The translations under genes and the position numbers were made by a program. Shown one piece after another: positions 61,401 to 64,000 of a stretch of 64,000 nt of DNA. The stretch spans positions 30,651,422 to 30,715,421 of the forward strand of contig NC_135141.1 of NCBI RefSeq assembly GCF_051014445.1. The letters are read 5' to 3'. Position 1 is the first letter of the stretch. Each line of letters opens with the position of its first letter. The notes under the pieces were generated by a model, which had not been told where the DNA came from, did not search any database, and worked only from the letters and a program-made list of their open reading frames with translations. Source of the DNA: Colletes latitarsis. Its lineage: Eukaryota; Arthropoda; Insecta; Hymenoptera; Colletidae.

Positions 61401-63222
61401 GTCTTCGTTCAAAGACACGCCCGCTGCCGTGTTGTACTCTTACCCCTTCCAGGGCTTTTTCCCAACCCCCGACCACCCCCTTCATCCTCTTTTTCTACGC
61501 TCTCTCGCTTCCCCAGCTGTCTTTCAGCCCGGGATTAATATCACTTCAGGCTCCGTTACGCGGATCATTCCGGCTCGCCCTCGCATTGTCGATCGTCGAC
61601 GCCCGATTTTTCCCAGCGCCCGGGAGCGCGGTTAATGCGTTCGCCGTCGAAACGCCTTTGATCTCGCAATCCCGGGACCGCGATGCCCGTTTAGGTTCGC
61701 CGCTGATCGGACGATAGTCGCACACGAAGACCGTAAGTAAGTGGAAACCGCGAATATTGCGACCGAGTGATTGAAAGATGGCTTCTATTCGGCGGTGGAG
61801 CTCGTCGACGAACGTTGACAGTGTTTTCCTAGGATTTTTCCGTGTTTTACGGTCCCTTCCCGACGAGTTTACCTTTCACGGTTACCCTAATTCCGCAATT
61901 TTTCTACGTGTTGTTGATTTTTCTTTCCCTCTTGCCGTGATCTTTTCTACTAATTTTCCACCTCCTCAACTGCAACAACAGTCACGAAAGCCAACGATCT
62001 CTCGAGAAGAATTGTCGAGTCGAATTTCCAATATCCAACACTGGTTTAATCTAGATTCTTTCGAGATCTCCTTTCAGCTCTAGATCTCTCTTTTCACCTA
62101 AATTCTCTAGATTCTCGTACCATGGAGAGCTCTACCCTTCAAATTTCACACCTTTACAGATACCAACTTATAATATAAATAGATATCTATAACACGAAAC
62201 CCATATTTACCTACGTTTCAACTTCTCTAGGCCTCTAGAGATGATGCCTTCGTTTATAACAACTCTGCCATTTAGACTTCCACATTTAAGCAAACCGTTT
62301 ACCTTCTCTAATTTATTTCCCTTCCTTTAGCTACCCCTCTGAAGGAGTAAACGGCTAACTATATCAGGAGACGCAACAGCCAACCAATCTCTCCGTGAAG
62401 AACAAGAAGAATTTGCTGCCCGACGGTTCAGCAAACACAAAGCGCGACGAAAGAAACGACACCGTCCATTCACGGGCCCGACGAGGATTCCACGAGCGGA
62501 GGATCGATGGTTCGCCACGGTTGTTTACTTTATCGTCGGGTAAACGCGGAATCCTGGGGATGGTTCTCCGGGCAATCAACGTCAATTCGCATTCCCCGGC
62601 CCCGTGGAGTGCGGGCTCTCCTTACGGCGGCCGTCTCGAGAACGATTCAGAAACGCCGCGCAACCGCGCCCGGCAAGTTCATTGTCAGCTTCTTGAAACG
62701 TAGGAGGGTGGCGAAGAGCGGGCTCTGGAAGCGTTCTCCGGGGCAGACGAGCGCGATCGGGCACGCGCAAATACGCGGCTGGCACCCCCTCCCCCTCGGA
62801 AACAAAGAAGAGAACCGCAATGAAAAACTTATTAAAAGGGTAGGGACCGAGTCCCAGTAAATATTTGACCCGTCTTTAGACCGGCCGCCGCGTTATGAGG
62901 AAACTAACCCTTCGCCACCCCTTCCAGTGGCCTTCGTCTTGCTACGAGTATTCCAAGAATCTTAGAAGAAAAGTTACTTGGACGGTGGATTCAAACTATC
63001 GCGCCCTGATAATCGAATCGTGTGTCATTTGGGTGGTTTTGCAATTTGTTGATTTTCGTAGATCGTTTGATTCTCAATTAAATTCATTTATTTCTATGTA
63101 ATATTTAGGAATTGATTTTGTATTATTTTGAACTGACAAGACAGATTGTCAAATCATTGGGATATTTTAAGAGTTGACACTTGATGAGTTACTTTAGATC
63201 GTGAGAAACAGAGATTTACTGT
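58414..63222. other. 4.8 kb with no gene recognised
   Basis: Two 50-bp segments at about 58510 and 58868 (both opening TATCCATT) resemble each other. From 59.0 to 62.8 kb the sequence is GC- and CpG-richer than the average, giving many overlapping open frames with Arg/Ser/Pro bias (59079-59585 and 61119-61538), which I do not accept as genes. CC|GTAAGTAAG at 61733 is a strong potential 5' splice site after GC-rich sequence, compatible with a non-coding first exon, but unproven. The stretch 62081-62345 is pyrimidine-rich and CpG-poor. Confidence 0.4.
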
Positions 63223-63727
63223 CTAAATTATTTCTCTAAACGAGTGTGGAACACATAGATATTTCTGAATTGTGCTCCAACGTGTGATTATTGACAACCA
63301 TTTTATCGATTCTCTTCCGAGTGCTATTGCCTCTCCTGGGCTTATTAATACCCTACCTGGTCTTCTACCCCATCCATTATTCCCGATCCCGTGGCTTTTG
63401 CCTGTCAACCGTTTTATCTCGTCGATTTTCTCGGTATCTTCAGAAATATCAAGCTCGCGTCCTCCAGTCCCTGTCATATCTTCCTGCTTTCCCCGTTCGT
63501 CTCGAATCACAATAATAAACATCGCTTGAAGATTTTTCTGGAAACTCAAGTGCATTTACAATTTGTCCAAAAGTATTCCTCATCAAAATTATAGATTCAT
63601 TCACACCCCCCAATCCTTTAGAGTAAAAGGAAGTTAAAATTTTCCCCATTTCTGAAATCACTCCGCGTTTTAAATTGTTCGAGCGTTCAGTATGATAAAT
63701 ACCCGTAACTCTAAATCTGCCCAACAC
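63223..63727 (-). pseudogene. Possible decayed coding sequence, unidentified
   Basis: Two overlapping minus-strand frames, 63727-63449 and 63555-63223, each have an even, protein-like composition: charged residues, Gly-Asn-Asn-Gly-Trp-Gly-Arg-Arg in the second frame, and a low share of Ser, Arg and Cys. They could be one coding sequence broken by a frameshift between 63449 and 63555. The segment is also poorer in CpG than the flanking DNA, as expected for either methylated exons or transposon-derived sequence in Hymenoptera. There is no ATG start for the upstream frame and the second frame ends in TAG near 63223. I recognise no domain. It may be a transposon remnant, exons of a real gene, or chance. 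Confidence 0.22.
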
Positions 63728-64000
63728 TCTCAGCGCGTTCTATAACTCTTGAGCTATAAACACTTTAACTTTGAACTCTGTCGCGTTTACGTAATGCATC
63801 CCCATCGTGCATTCGCGTCACGTGTCTCCCCGTACCTAAAAGCTCCACGTGCGCTCCGAGGAACCAATACTGCTCGCGACCGGTCCTCTAACCCAAATTT
63901 TCGCGCGATCTCTTCCGCCCCGTTCTAAACACTTGTTATTCATACCAAACGTGGAGCCACTCGGAAGCCAAACCGAACGATTCCACTTTCGAACCGGACG
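63728..64000. other. No feature seen
   Basis: CpG-rich sequence to the window edge without a recognisable signal. Confidence 0.5.

Overview
The window looks like nuclear DNA from an insect, most likely a hymenopteran such as a bee, ant or wasp. The order is an inference. CpG dinucleotides are conspicuously abundant through most of the sequence, which fits hymenopteran genomes and not a CpG-depleted vertebrate genome. No long open frame, operon, Shine-Dalgarno spacing or bacterial gene order is present. The mobile elements (a TA-flanked terminal-inverted-repeat family, a TTAA-flanked small element, a 5'-truncated LINE tail) are animal types. I found no tRNA, rRNA or CRISPR array. No protein in the window can be named with confidence; apart from the LINE tail, the open frames are about what 64 kb of this composition would give by chance. 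The window is best read as intergenic or long-intron sequence.

Layout. 1-8.9 kb: a candidate last coding exon on the minus strand (1151-1369), then a 525-bp TA-flanked inverted-repeat element (1937-2461), then unassigned sequence. 8.9-11.3 kb: three diverged tandem units of about 180 bp (8929-9437), a diverged duplication (9536-10140), and an internal fragment of the first element in opposite orientation (11064-11243). 11.3-32.4 kb: mostly featureless, with a strongly G-skewed block at 26640-26812. 32.4-38.3 kb: a second tandem array (32397-32950), a short self-complementary derivative of the inverted-repeat family (34044-34193), a possible enhancer-like motif cluster (about 35520-35550), a candidate 90-bp exon that may encode a signal peptide (36459-36548), a long RNA-compatible hairpin (37861-37963) and a TTAA-flanked miniature element (38105-38251), with a relic of that element at 41323-41421. 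43.9-44.3 kb: a foldback element directly next to the 3' end of a LINE. 44.3-56.4 kb: little recognisable. 56.4-58.9 kb: a repeat cluster with a 220-bp tandem duplication and other diverged duplicate pairs. 58.9-64 kb: CpG-rich, GC-richer sequence, a CpG-poor pocket near 62.1 kb and a possibly decayed coding sequence on the minus strand at 63223-63727.

No set of genes here can be shown to act together, and I see no evidence for a new defence or metabolic system. The items most worth following up are the 29-bp hairpin at 37.9 kb, whose only deviations are G-U pairs on one strand, the three related inverted-repeat copies in different states of decay, the 31-bp exact word shared by two places 23.6 kb apart, and the two candidate exons. 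All comparisons were made by eye, so divergence and boundaries are approximate.
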